The notes under the pieces were generated by a model. That model was not told where the DNA came from. It was given only the letters and a program-made list of their open reading frames with translations, and searched no databases. The position numbers were made by a program, and so were the translations under genes. From positions 526,024-590,023 of the forward strand of contig JAGIBN010000003.1 of NCBI GenBank assembly GCA_017744315.1: 64,000 nt of DNA, written 5' to 3'. Origin of the DNA: Porphyrobacter sp. (GTDB lineage Bacteria; Pseudomonadota; Alphaproteobacteria; Sphingomonadales; Sphingomonadaceae). Below, piece after piece: positions 40,432 through 48,510 of the stretch. Every line of letters starts with the position of its first letter. Positions within the stretch are counted from its first letter, which is position 1.

Positions 40432-40445
40432 TGGCGGAGACGGAG
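40432..40445. repeat. Right attachment-site core within tRNA-Ser
   Basis: TGGCGGAGACGGAG, the last 14 bases of the tRNA gene read on the plus strand, is repeated exactly at 31308-31321. This is the crossover region kept within the functional tRNA. Confidence 0.75.
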
Positions 40446-40524
40446 GGATTCGAACCCTCGATACCAGTAATCCCGGTATGGCGGTTTAGCAAACCGCTGG
40501 TTTCAGCCACTCACCCACGTCTCC
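40432..40524 (-). tRNA. tRNA-Ser (anticodon GCT)
   Basis: The 93-nt sequence, with CCA encoded, folds into a serine cloverleaf with a long variable arm. Acceptor GGAGACG pairs with CGTCTCC, the anticodon stem-loop is GCGGT-TTGCTAA-ACCGC giving GCT, and the T arm is GAGGGTTCGAATCCCTC. The 3' end is the target of the neighbouring element's integrase. The gene remains intact after integration. Confidence 0.95.
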
Positions 40525-40724
40525 GGATCGCGGCAGCGATGAGCGCGGGCCTATAACGAGGGGTCGGTGCGGCGGCAAGGGGGCTTCCGGAGCTCTTGTC
40601 GATTGTCTGAAATAGACTCGACTCGCCGCAAAACCGACTCACCCTGCCGCCCATTCATTGCCGCTTCAGCCGGAGAGGACTCTTTCTGCGCCAGTACACA
40701 CCCCTTTCGGGATCGGGGAACATC

Positions 40725-41534
40725 ATGCTGGTCACCATTGCCGCTTATTGCCGCCGGCACGCGCTGGGCGCGGTGCTGGGCCTTGCCACCGCCTGTGTCG
40801 GAGCGCCGCTCGCGGCGCAGGGCATGCAGACAATCGATCCGAACTCCGCGATCGATGCTGATCTGAACTCGCCGCCGACATACGATACCGCGCCGTCGTA
40901 CGATACGACACCGGCGCCCGCCTATGATGGCGTGCCGACCGAGCCCGCGCCGTGGACGCCGGAACCGGCCTATCCGCAGCAAGGGACCGTGCCGAACAAT
41001 CCGGCCACCAGTCAGGTGCCGGTCCAGGCGGCCAACGCCAGTGCCCAGAGCGATACCTACAAGGAAGACGACCTGATCGGCGCGGCCGAAGGCGTGTTCG
41101 GCAAGGGCGCCAAGGGACTCGCGGGCCTGATCGAGGACATCCTCAAGAAGCAGGGCGAGCCGAATGGTTATATCGTCGGCCGCGAAGCTGGCGGGGCGTT
41201 CTTCGTCGGCGCGCGCTATGGTTCGGGCACGCTGTTCCACAAGATCGAAGGTCAGCGTCCGGTCTACTGGACCGGTCCGTCGATCGGTTTCGACGCCGGC
41301 GCCAATGCCGGCAGCACCTTTGTGCTGGTCTACAACCTCAATGACACCGAAGAGCTCTACGAGCGCTATCCGGCAGGTGAGGGCGCGGCCTATTTCGTGG
41401 GCGGCTTCAACGCCAGCTACATGCGCAAGGGCGATGTCGTGCTGATCCCGATCCGCGTCGGGGCGGGCCTGCGGCTCGGCGTCAACGCCGGCTACATGAA
41501 GTTCTCGAAGGACCAGCGCTGGCTGCCTTTCTGA
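40725..41534 (+). CDS. DUF1134 (EipA-like) periplasmic protein
   Basis: The 269-residue protein has a signal peptide (VLGLATACVGAPLAAQ), a Pro/Ala/Thr-rich linker of about 85 residues, and a C-terminal DUF1134 domain: FGKGAKGLAGLIEDILKKQGEPNGYIVG, EAGGAFFVGARYGSGTLFHK, YWTGPSIGFDAGANAG, ASYMRKGDVVLIPIRVGAGLRLG and NAGYMKFSKDQRWLPF. The Brucella member EipA is a periplasmic barrel needed for cell-envelope integrity, so a related role is likely. It is the first core gene after the integrated element. Confidence 0.88.
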   Translation: MLVTIAAYCRRHALGAVLGLATACVGAPLAAQGMQTIDPNSAIDADLNSPPTYDTAPSYDTTPAPAYDGVPTEPAPWTPEPAYPQQGTVPNNPATSQVPVQAANASAQSDTYKEDDLIGAAEGVFGKGAKGLAGLIEDILKKQGEPNGYIVGREAGGAFFVGARYGSGTLFHKIEGQRPVYWTGPSIGFDAGANAGSTFVLVYNLNDTEELYERYPAGEGAAYFVGGFNASYMRKGDVVLIPIRVGAGLRLGVNAGYMKFSKDQRWLPF

Positions 41535-41613
41535 CCTCGGTTTCTGCCTAGGTCCAAAAAGCGATCAATTGAGGGTTGCGGGCGCGCTTGTGCATGGGCA
41601 TGAGCGCGCCGCT

Positions 41614-42789
41614 ATGCTCGACAGACTCACCCAGCAGCCGCCCGACGCGCTCCTTGCGCTGATCAAGCTCTATGACGCCGATCCGCGGGCCGACAAGATC
41701 GACCTCGGAGTGGGCGTCTATCGTACCGGCCAGGGCGAAACCCCGGTGTTTGGCGCGATCAAGGCGGCCGAAGCCAAGCTGGTGGCAGAGCAAAATTCGA
41801 AGGCCTATCTCGGCCCTGAAGGCGACATGGGCTTCGTCCATGCGCTGATGCCTTACATCTTCGGTGACGACCCGACGCGCGGCGGCCGTATCGACGGCAT
41901 GCAGACACCCGGCGGTACGGGCGCAGTGCGTCTGGCTGCGGCCCTGGCGCAGCGCGCCGGCATCCGCCGTGTTTTCATGGGTACGCCGAGCTGGCCGAAC
42001 CATGCGCAGATTCTGGCCGACCTCGGGCTCGAGCTGGTGACGTTTCAGCACGCCAGTGCCGACGGCACTGCGGATCTCGATGCGCTGAAGACCGCGCTTG
42101 CCGGTGCTGGCGAAGGCGATGCGGTGCTGCTGCACGGCTGCTGCCACAACCCGACCGGCATCGACTACACCCCCGCTCAGTGGGACGAGATCGCCGCCGT
42201 GCTCGGCAACAGCGAAGCGCTGCCGATCGTCGACCTGGCCTATCAGGGCCTGGGCGAAGGCCTTGAGGAAGACGCCTACGGTGCGCGCAAGGTGATCGCT
42301 TCGGTGCCTGAAGCGCTGATCGCCTACAGCTGCGACAAGAACTTCGGCCTCTACCGCGACCGCGTCGGCGCGCTCTACGTCTTCGCCAAGGACAGCGAAG
42401 AGCTCGGCCGCGTTCTCTCGAACGGTCATGCGCTCGCTCGCGCGGCCTGGTCGATGCCGCCCGATCACGGCGCGGCCGCGGTCCGGCTGGTGCTGGAAGA
42501 CAAGACCACCACGGCCCAATGGCTCGACGAACTTGACCAGATGCGCACCCGCATCCGTCAGGTGCGCGAAGCGCTCGGCCAGGCCGGGACCGCCGGAACC
42601 CTGGACCTCACGCCTTACGCGCGCCAGCAGGGCATGTTCGCCATGCTGCCGCTGACCAAGGAGCAGATCCAGGCCCTGCGCGAGGATCATGCGGTCTACA
42701 TGGCGGGTTCGGGCCGTATCAACGTGGCCGGTCTGACCCTGGGCAACCTGCCCAAGTTCATCGCCGCGCTTGCGGCGGTAACCGCCTAA
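41614..42789 (+). CDS. Aromatic amino-acid/aspartate aminotransferase (class I)
   Basis: The 391-residue PLP enzyme matches the TyrB/AspC group: IDLGVGVYRTGQGETPVFGAIKAAE, YLGPEGD, TPGGTGAVRLAA, CCHNPTGIDYTPAQWDEIA, VDLAYQGLG, and SCDKNFGLYRDRVGAL with the PLP lysine, ending SGRINVAGL. It should transfer amino groups between aromatic amino acids or aspartate and 2-oxoacids. The Leu-Asp-Arg start at ATG 41614 is preferred over 41569. It is followed after 7 bp by a GNAT gene. Confidence 0.93.
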   Translation: MLDRLTQQPPDALLALIKLYDADPRADKIDLGVGVYRTGQGETPVFGAIKAAEAKLVAEQNSKAYLGPEGDMGFVHALMPYIFGDDPTRGGRIDGMQTPGGTGAVRLAAALAQRAGIRRVFMGTPSWPNHAQILADLGLELVTFQHASADGTADLDALKTALAGAGEGDAVLLHGCCHNPTGIDYTPAQWDEIAAVLGNSEALPIVDLAYQGLGEGLEEDAYGARKVIASVPEALIAYSCDKNFGLYRDRVGALYVFAKDSEELGRVLSNGHALARAAWSMPPDHGAAAVRLVLEDKTTTAQWLDELDQMRTRIRQVREALGQAGTAGTLDLTPYARQQGMFAMLPLTKEQIQALREDHAVYMAGSGRINVAGLTLGNLPKFIAALAAVTA

Positions 42790-42796
42790 CCCTCAG

Positions 42797-43339
42797 ATGG
42801 ACCGGCAGCCGGTTCTCGATGGGGAGCGGCTGTTCCTGCGGCCGCTGAAGAAGAAGGACTGGGACGCGCTATTCGCCGTCGCGGCCGACAAGCTGCTTTG
42901 GGCGCACCACCCGGCCTCGGATCGCTGGCAGGAGCCGGTGTTCCGCGAATTCTTCGACGACGCGCTGGCCCAAGGCGGCGCGCTGGCGATCGTCGACAAG
43001 GCTAGCGGAGAAATCATCGGTTCATCCCGCTTCCAGGGTTATGATCCGGCGGGCGGGGGCGAGGTCGAGATCGGCTGGTCGTTCATTGGCCGGCCTTACT
43101 GGGGCCTCGGCTACAACGCCGAATTCAAGCGCCTGATGCTCGCACACGCGCTCAAGTCCGTCGGGCGAGTGGTTTTCACGGTGGGTGAGGACAACATCAT
43201 CTCCCGCAAGGCCATGGCCAATATTGGCGGCCACCTGACGGCGGAGACCAAAGTGGTTGTGCGCGGCGGGCGGCCGGTCAATCACGTGATTTTCGAGATC
43301 ACCCGCGAGAGTTTCGCGGACGGACCGCTGGCGGTTTGA
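42797..43339 (+). CDS. GNAT N-acetyltransferase (RimJ-like)
   Basis: The 180-residue protein has the GNAT order: GERLFLRPLKKKDWDAL at the start, IIGSSRFQG, a WSFIGRPYWGLGYNAEFKRLML segment containing the acetyl-CoA pyrophosphate loop (G-x-G-Y-N-x-E), and VGEDNIISRKAMANIGG. This is the ribosomal-protein-alanine acetyltransferase subgroup. The substrate is unknown. It shares the aminotransferase transcript. Confidence 0.88.
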   Translation: MDRQPVLDGERLFLRPLKKKDWDALFAVAADKLLWAHHPASDRWQEPVFREFFDDALAQGGALAIVDKASGEIIGSSRFQGYDPAGGGEVEIGWSFIGRPYWGLGYNAEFKRLMLAHALKSVGRVVFTVGEDNIISRKAMANIGGHLTAETKVVVRGGRPVNHVIFEITRESFADGPLAV

Positions 43340-43349
43340 TTCGCGTGGT

Positions 43350-43368
43350 CCTCTCCCAATGGGAGAGG
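43350..43368. terminator. Hairpin between convergent genes
   Basis: CCTCTCC (43350-43356) pairs with GGAGAGG (43362-43368) around CAATG, just after the GNAT stop and before the end of ribE. It could serve as a bidirectional terminator, but it has no T tract. Confidence 0.45.
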
Positions 43369-43370
43369 CG

Positions 43371-43988
43371 TCAGGCGCGCAGGCTCTCGAGCCGCTTCAG
43401 ATAACGCGCGACGGTATCGATCTCGAGGTTGACCGTCGCACCCTGCGCCAGCTGGCCGAGCGTAGTCACCTCCGACGTATGGGGAATCACGTTGAGCCCG
43501 AAGTCGACCGAGCCATCGGGCCGGTCGGCAAGCTCGTTGACGGTCAGCGAAACTCCATCGACGGTGATCGAGCCCTTGGCGGCGATAAACGGCGCGAGTT
43601 CGGCGGGTGCGCGGATCGTCAGGCGAGTCGAATCGCCTTCGGGCTGCCAGTCGGCGATCTTGCCGACAGCATCGACGTGGCCCGACACGATGTGTCCGCC
43701 CATCTCGTCTCCAAGCTTGAGCGACTGTTCGAGATTCATCTGGCGGCCTTCGTGCCACAGGCCCTGGGCGGTGCGGCTGACCGTTTCGGCCGAGACATCG
43801 ACAGTGAACCAGGCCGAACCTGCTTCGCCACCACGATCGACAACGGTGAGGCACACGCCCGAGCAGGCGATCGAAGCGCCGATCGAAATGCCGGCGGGGT
43901 CGTAAGGGCAGGCGATGGTCACGTGCAGGTCGCCGCGCTGCTCGACTTTCGTGATGGTGCCGATTGCAGTGACAATCCCGGTAAACAT
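43371..43988 (-). CDS. ribE: Riboflavin synthase, alpha subunit
   Basis: The 205-residue protein dismutates two lumazines to riboflavin. It shows the two lumazine-binding repeats: MFTGIVTAIGTI … GASIACSGVCLTV … ESLKLGDEMGGHIVSGHVDAVG and VDGVSLTVN … HTSEVTTLGQL … VNLEIDTVARYLKRL. The conserved MFTGIV start and both G-H-I-V-S-G-H / V-N-x-E-x-D elements are present. ATG 43988 overlaps the ribD stop by 1 bp, giving a ribD-ribE unit. Confidence 0.96.
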   Translation of the reverse strand: MFTGIVTAIGTITKVEQRGDLHVTIACPYDPAGISIGASIACSGVCLTVVDRGGEAGSAWFTVDVSAETVSRTAQGLWHEGRQMNLEQSLKLGDEMGGHIVSGHVDAVGKIADWQPEGDSTRLTIRAPAELAPFIAAKGSITVDGVSLTVNELADRPDGSVDFGLNVIPHTSEVTTLGQLAQGATVNLEIDTVARYLKRLESLRA

Positions 43989-44980
43989 TAGACGATCCAG
44001 CCCTTCCCTTCGCGAGCTCGCTGATAGATGTCGAGCGTATCCCTGCCAAGCACGCGGCTGTCGACGTGACGCCAGCGCGCATGGGCCGATGCCAGCGATT
44101 CGAGCCCGATGTCGCCGATCGCCTGGAGGCCGGGGCCGAGCAGAACCGGGCCGCGATAGATCATCAGTCGATCGACCAAGTCGGCTTCGAGGAACGACGC
44201 CGCGGCACCCGCCCCTCCTTCGACGAGCAAGTACTGCACCTGATCGAGCGCGCGAATCTCCTGCGGGTCGAGCAGGGCGTGCCAGCGCTCCGGCACGTCA
44301 TCGCCTGTCAGAACCAGTTTCGCCGGGCTGCGCGACTCGAGGCCGGCCAGCCGCACGTCCAGCCGGGGCGCGTCGGCGCGGAAAGTGCCGCCGCCCACCA
44401 GGATAGCGTCGACTCGGGCGCGTTCGCGATGCGCATGAGCGCGAGCTTCAGGGCCGGTGATCCACTGGCTTTCGCCCGAGGCGGTGGCAATGCAGCCATC
44501 GAGCGACATGGCGAGCTTCAAGGTCACATGCGGCCGATCGAGCGTCTTGCGCATGAGAAAGCCGGCCAGGCTCTCGCGGCAGGTGGAGTCGTCGGCGCAA
44601 CTCGCGTCAATCCCGGCGGCGCAGAGCCGTTCCAGCCCGGCTCCGGCGGTCCTTTGGTCCGGGTCCACCACGCCAGCCACGACCCGCGCCAAACCGGCAG
44701 CGGCGACGAGGTCGGCGCAGGCTGGGCCTCGGTCCGACCTGTGGGCGCACGGTTCGAGAGTGACGTAGAGCGTTGCTCCGCGAGCCTTCACTCCCGCTTG
44801 CTCGAGCGCCATGGCCTCGGCGTGGGGGCGGCCTCCAAATTGGGTCCAGCCGCGACCGACCACGATGCCGTCGCGTACGATGACGGCTCCGACAGCAGGA
44901 TTGGGGCGGCTTAGCGGACGAGCCCGCTCGGCCAGCGAGGCCGCAGCCGCCAGCCAGCGAGCGTCTTGCCTACTGCTCAA
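43988..44980 (-). CDS. ribD: Bifunctional riboflavin deaminase-reductase
   Basis: The 330-residue enzyme performs the second and third steps of riboflavin synthesis. The deaminase domain has PNPAVGAVIV, RPHAEAMAL (His-Ala-Glu zinc site) and TLEPCAHRSDRGPACADLV. The reductase domain has RPHVTLKLAMSLDGCIAT, SQWITGPEAR and AILVGGGTFRADAPRLDVRL. No ATG precedes the conserved region; TTG 44980, which overlaps the upstream gene's stop by 11 bp, is the best start. Confidence 0.93.
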   Translation of the reverse strand: MSSRQDARWLAAAASLAERARPLSRPNPAVGAVIVRDGIVVGRGWTQFGGRPHAEAMALEQAGVKARGATLYVTLEPCAHRSDRGPACADLVAAAGLARVVAGVVDPDQRTAGAGLERLCAAGIDASCADDSTCRESLAGFLMRKTLDRPHVTLKLAMSLDGCIATASGESQWITGPEARAHAHRERARVDAILVGGGTFRADAPRLDVRLAGLESRSPAKLVLTGDDVPERWHALLDPQEIRALDQVQYLLVEGGAGAAASFLEADLVDRLMIYRGPVLLGPGLQAIGDIGLESLASAHARWRHVDSRVLGRDTLDIYQRAREGKGWIV

Positions 44981-45422
44981 CCGGAGCCTGCGCCGGTGCG
45001 GACTTGTTCCTTGCTGCGGCGGCATCGGCAGCCGCCTTTTCCGCGGCCTTCTCGCGCGCGATGTCGGCTTCCATGGCGTCCACGTCGATGCCGGTCGCGC
45101 GACCCAGAGCCTTGTAGGCCTCCTTCTTGCGCTCAGCGAGCGCCTCCAGTTCGGCCCGACGCTTGTCCTGCCGCTTCTGGTTCTCGATGTTCGAGGCGAC
45201 GATTTCGGCATCGGTCCGGTTGGGGTCGAAGGTCGTGATATAGGTCACGTTCGGCCGCTTGGGCTCGACACGTTGGCTTTCGGGTATGAACACCACCATC
45301 ATGGTGAAGGTCATAGCCACGGCCACGCCGAGGATTTGCCAGCGGTAGGGTGTCGGCTGCCGCCAAAGCTCGATCAGATCTCCGATCGCGCCCGTTGGCG
45401 ACACTTTTCGCCAGTAGCTCAT
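44970..45422 (-). CDS. Membrane-anchored hypothetical protein next to ribD
   Basis: The 150-residue protein has one membrane segment (RWQILGVAVAMTFTMMVVFI), followed by an exposed region FIPESQRVEPKRPNVTYITTFDPNRTDAEIVASNIENQKRQ and a long basic/acidic helix ending KSAPAQAPVEQ. It resembles a small sphingomonad family usually found before ribD. Function unknown. ATG 45422 is preferred; GTG 45458 with a better ribosome site is possible. Confidence 0.7.
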   Translation of the reverse strand: MSYWRKVSPTGAIGDLIELWRQPTPYRWQILGVAVAMTFTMMVVFIPESQRVEPKRPNVTYITTFDPNRTDAEIVASNIENQKRQDKRRAELEALAERKKEAYKALGRATGIDVDAMEADIAREKAAEKAAADAAAARNKSAPAQAPVEQ

Positions 45423-45479
45423 GCCGGGTAGATAGGCCGTTGCATGCCGTATCGCCACCCTGAACCCTCGTTGGGAAGA

Positions 45480-46004
45480 TTAAAAATAATCCACGTGGAT
45501 CTCGATCCGCCCGCGAAAGTCCCCTCCGCACGCGGACTTGCTCGAGATGCGGGCACCGAAATTGAAGGTCAGCAGCCCGTTCTCGTCGAGCATCGCCACT
45601 TGCGGCAGATCGGTCACGAAGTTGGTCAGCTCGGCCTCGGCGCCCCCGGGGCTGCGCAGCAGGACCCGCGCGGGTAGCTCCACCCGCACCGGCCGCAACG
45701 GCTGCCCCCTGACGGTAGCGCGGGCCTGATAGGACATGCCGCCTAGGTCGATCATGTTGAGCACCCGCTTGGCCCCGGTTCTAGGATCGATCTCGGCCGC
45801 GCCGTCTTCCTGGCCGGCAAGCGCCAGCCGGCTGAATTGCAGGCCGCTTTCGATCTCGATGCGCAGGGGTTGTTCGGGCCGTTCGCGGCTTGCCGGGTCA
45901 AGGCACGCCTCGCACAGGGCATCGCCAGCCGCTGCGGGCACAGCGCACCCAAGGGCGATCATCGCGCCGAAGAGCAGGCGAAGACGGCTCATGGCGCGGA
46001 TCAT
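45480..46004 (-). CDS. DUF4402-domain exported protein
   Basis: The 174-residue protein has a signal peptide (LFGAMIALGCAVPAAAG), a CEACL pair soon after, then a DUF4402-type beta domain: LNMIDLGGMSYQARATVRGQPLRPVRVELPARVLLRS, LDENGLLTFNFGARISSKSACGGDFRGRIEIHVDYF. The final G-x-Y-x-G-x-F/x-V-x-V-x-Y-like strand is characteristic. DUF4402 proteins are of unknown function and may be surface or pilus related. ATG 45992 is an alternative start. Confidence 0.7.
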   Translation of the reverse strand: MIRAMSRLRLLFGAMIALGCAVPAAAGDALCEACLDPASRERPEQPLRIEIESGLQFSRLALAGQEDGAAEIDPRTGAKRVLNMIDLGGMSYQARATVRGQPLRPVRVELPARVLLRSPGGAEAELTNFVTDLPQVAMLDENGLLTFNFGARISSKSACGGDFRGRIEIHVDYF

Positions 46005-46032
46005 GCCAAATCAGGGTTAATTCGGCGTTAGC

Positions 46033-46755
46033 CTATCCCAAGGCGGCGTAGAGCCCGCGGCCTTCCGATCGGAGCCAGCGGTCGGCCGCCTTCAGATCGC
46101 CCTCGAACAGGCGCCCGAGCAAGGCGTGGAAGGCGGGCGAGTGATCGAAATGAACCAGGTGTGCGACCTCGTGCGCGACGACTGAGCGGCGGACCGCGTC
46201 CGGGGCCTGGACCAGCCGCCAGTTGATGCGAATGCAGCCCGCGCCCGAGCAGCTCCCCCACCGCCGTACCGCGCGCGACAGGCGCAATTGCGGAACGGCC
46301 TGGCCCGCAAGCTCACAGTAATGCACCAGGTCGTCGCTCAACAGGCGGAGCGCTTCGGTCTCAAGCCAACGGCGGACGCGGGCGGTCACGGTGTCCTGCG
46401 GCCCGCCAAGGCGCAGGCGACCTTCGGAGACTGACGGCTTGCGGGGCAGGCTCGCTTCCCACTCGACCTGAAGCCGCTCTCCGCGAAACAGGAGCGATCC
46501 TCCGGGCACGGGCGGGCAAGAATGGGGCACTGCGGCCAGCTGCCGCTCGAGCCAGTCGGTGCGGCTTTTGACGAAGACCAGCGCGTCCATCGTGCGGCCC
46601 CATTGCGGCATGGTGATCCGCACTTCACTACCGTCTGGCGCCAGCCGCATGGTCATGCGCTTCGCACGGGCATGACGGCGAATCGCGAGCGGTATCTCCT
46701 GCCCGCCGATCGTTACCTTGGGATCCTGCCGTTCCGGCCGCAGCCAGTCGATCAT
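46033..46755 (-). CDS. YgjP/DUF45 family metallopeptidase
   Basis: The 240-residue protein contains the DUF45 signature: RRWGSC, IRINWRLVQAP and the zinc-binding HEVAHLVHFDHSPAF (HExxH with a downstream His). The N-terminal half has RRHARAKRMTMRLAPDG and a ILEEKSRTDWLERQL-like helix. The family (YgjP) is a probable metal-dependent peptidase of unknown target. ATG 46755 overlaps the upstream stop (ATGA), so the pair is translationally coupled. Confidence 0.88.
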   Translation of the reverse strand: MIDWLRPERQDPKVTIGGQEIPLAIRRHARAKRMTMRLAPDGSEVRITMPQWGRTMDALVFVKSRTDWLERQLAAVPHSCPPVPGGSLLFRGERLQVEWEASLPRKPSVSEGRLRLGGPQDTVTARVRRWLETEALRLLSDDLVHYCELAGQAVPQLRLSRAVRRWGSCSGAGCIRINWRLVQAPDAVRRSVVAHEVAHLVHFDHSPAFHALLGRLFEGDLKAADRWLRSEGRGLYAALG

Positions 46756-47195
46756 CCGCCCTCCCATTCGACGATGTGGTGCTCAAGCGGGCCGGCATCG
46801 TCTTCGCTCACCACGCGTCCCGAAACGCAGGCGCCGGCGCGAATCATCGCGTCATGGCTGCCGGTCAGAAGATAGTGCCAGTCGGGCAGAGGCCGCTCTT
46901 CCGCGCGGCGGCGATAGGCGCATGTCTCGGGCAGCCAGGTCACCTGTTTGACCAGCTTGGGCGTCAGGCGCAGGCAGTCCGGCACGAAAGCCTTGCGGTG
47001 CTTGTAGTCGCTGCAGCGCGCCGTCTGGGGATCGAGCAGGCGGCAGGCGACATTGGTCTCGATGACCTCGCCGGTTTCCTCGTCTTCGATCTTGTGCAGG
47101 CAGCAACGGCCACATCCGTCGCACAGCGCTTCCCATTCGTCGCGATTGAGCGCTTCTAGCGGGAGTTCCCAGAAGCGGGTTCTCAGCTCACCCAT
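46752..47195 (-). CDS. UPF0260/YcgN family Cys-rich protein
   Basis: The 147-residue protein has the family pattern FWELPLEALNRDEWEALCDGCGRCCLHKIEDEETGE, then TNVACRLLD, ARCSDYKHRKAFVPDCLRL and LPETCAYRRRAE. The eight cysteines probably bind metal. Function unknown, in a group related to YkgJ. It overlaps the YgjP gene by 4 bp and the SCO1 gene by 13 bp. Confidence 0.9.
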   Translation of the reverse strand: MGELRTRFWELPLEALNRDEWEALCDGCGRCCLHKIEDEETGEVIETNVACRLLDPQTARCSDYKHRKAFVPDCLRLTPKLVKQVTWLPETCAYRRRAEERPLPDWHYLLTGSHDAMIRAGACVSGRVVSEDDAGPLEHHIVEWEGG

Positions 47196-47800
47196 CGTTC
47201 CAGTTCCGCTGCCACTTCGTCGGCACCTTTCTCAACCGGCAAGAGCGCGATTGGCTCCCCCTTCCGGCCCATCAGGAAGGCGGCGCGGCTGTGATCCATC
47301 AGGTAGCCGCCGCTCTCGCTGGTTTCGCCCTTTGTATAATAGACCGCAAAGGCCTTCGCCGCCTGCGCGACCTGCTCCGGGGTGCCGGTGAGGCCGAGAA
47401 GGTCGTCGGAAAAGGCCGAGGTGAATTCGCCCACGACTTTCGGCGTATCGCGCGCCGGGTCGATGGTGATGAAAAGCGGCTGGACCTGGGCCGCAAGCTC
47501 CGGCTCAGCCTTCTTGAACTGTTCGAACCCCTTCATCATCCGCTGAACGTCGAACGGGCAGATGTCGGGGCAATAGGCATAGCCGAAATAGACCATGCGG
47601 AACTTGCCGTCGAAGTCGCTCCAGCGGACGGTCTTGCCCTCGGCGTCGACCAGTTCGAACGGACCGCCGATCTGGGCGCCTGCGAGCGGTGCATCGGCAG
47701 CGGGAGAGCTGGTGGAGTTGCCACATCCGGAAAGGGTCAAGGACAGCAACAGGCAGGTGGCGGCAATTGTACTACGGCAGGTCATGGCATCGATGTTCAT
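47183..47800 (-). CDS. SCO1/SenC-family lipoprotein
   Basis: The 205-residue copper chaperone/thiol protein for cytochrome oxidase assembly has a lipobox (LTLSGC), then FELVDAEGKTVRWSDFDGKFRMVYFGYAYCPDICPFD, carrying the copper Cys pair CPDIC, and MDHSRAAFLMG with the His ligand. It is anchored at the periplasmic face. It precedes ycgN and ygjP in the same direction. Confidence 0.92.
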   Translation of the reverse strand: MNIDAMTCRSTIAATCLLLSLTLSGCGNSTSSPAADAPLAGAQIGGPFELVDAEGKTVRWSDFDGKFRMVYFGYAYCPDICPFDVQRMMKGFEQFKKAEPELAAQVQPLFITIDPARDTPKVVGEFTSAFSDDLLGLTGTPEQVAQAAKAFAVYYTKGETSESGGYLMDHSRAAFLMGRKGEPIALLPVEKGADEVAAELERWVS

Positions 47801-47881
47801 GCTCTGCTAACGCCCACTCGGCAAGGCCGGAGTCCCTAGGATGGATGGCCTGTCCGCATGTTTTGATCGAGGAGATCGGGT

Positions 47882-48508
47882 TTGGCCCGGGGTTTTGTTC
47901 GACGTTCGGCCGTCGGTGTTGTGATCGCGGCAATCCTGGCAGTTGGCACGCCTGCCGCTGCCCAGACGAAGTCCGATGGCTACAAGTTTCTCGATGCCGT
48001 GAAGGACAAGAACGCCAACGAGGTCGACGCGCTCTTGCGCAAGCCGGGCTCTCAGGTGGTCAACTCGCGAGATCTGAGCAACGGTCGCACGGCGCTCCAC
48101 ATCGTGGTCGATATGCGTGATGTCACCTGGATCCGGTACCTCCTCAACCGCGGCGCCAATCCCAACACTGCCGACAACCGGGGCGTGACCCCCCTGATGC
48201 GGGCGAGCCAGCTCGGTTATGTCGACGGGGTGGAAGCCCTGGTCGCGGGCGGTGCTCGCGTCGACAACTCGAACGACGCGGGAGAGACGCCGCTGATCCT
48301 GGCTGTCCACCGCAAGGACACGAGCATGATGCGTGTTCTGCTCAAGGCCGGTGCCGATCCTGACAGGGCGGATAATTCCGGCCGCACGGCGCGGGACTAT
48401 GCGCGCGGCGATGGCGCCAACAGCGCTGCCCTGGCGGAAATCGAAAACAGCCGGGCACCGGTCGGTGTGCGGACTGGTAGCGGACAGACCTACGGGCCGA
48501 GCCTCTGA
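47882..48508 (+). CDS. Exported ankyrin-repeat protein
   Basis: The 208-residue protein has a signal peptide (AVGVVIAAILAVGTPAAAQ) and about four ankyrin repeats, including GRTALHIVVDMRDVTWIRYLLNRGANPNTADNRGVTPLMRASQLGYVDGVEAL and ETPLILAVHRKDTSMMRVLLKAGADPDRADNSGRTARDYA. TTG 47882 follows GAGGAG at a good distance. A protein-binding periplasmic role is likely; the partner is unknown. The next gene, COQ9, starts 2 bp after its stop. Confidence 0.9.
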   Translation: MARGFVRRSAVGVVIAAILAVGTPAAAQTKSDGYKFLDAVKDKNANEVDALLRKPGSQVVNSRDLSNGRTALHIVVDMRDVTWIRYLLNRGANPNTADNRGVTPLMRASQLGYVDGVEALVAGGARVDNSNDAGETPLILAVHRKDTSMMRVLLKAGADPDRADNSGRTARDYARGDGANSAALAEIENSRAPVGVRTGSGQTYGPSL

Positions 48509-48510
48509 CG

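Larger units (their letters stand above)
31308..40445. mobile_element. Integrative element in tRNA-Ser(GCT)
   Basis: A 14-bp direct repeat TGGCGGAGACGGAG marks both ends (31308-31321 and 40432-40445); the right copy is the 3' end of the tRNA-Ser gene. Inside are a P4-type integrase, an AlpA-like DNA-binding protein, small regulatory and replication-like genes, an SRAP protein and several unknown proteins, about 9.1 kb in all. No phage structural gene, conjugation gene or toxin-antitoxin pair is recognised. Gene spacing, orientation changes and lower GC contrast with the flanking core genes. It could be an integrated plasmid-like island or a phage satellite. Confidence 0.8.
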
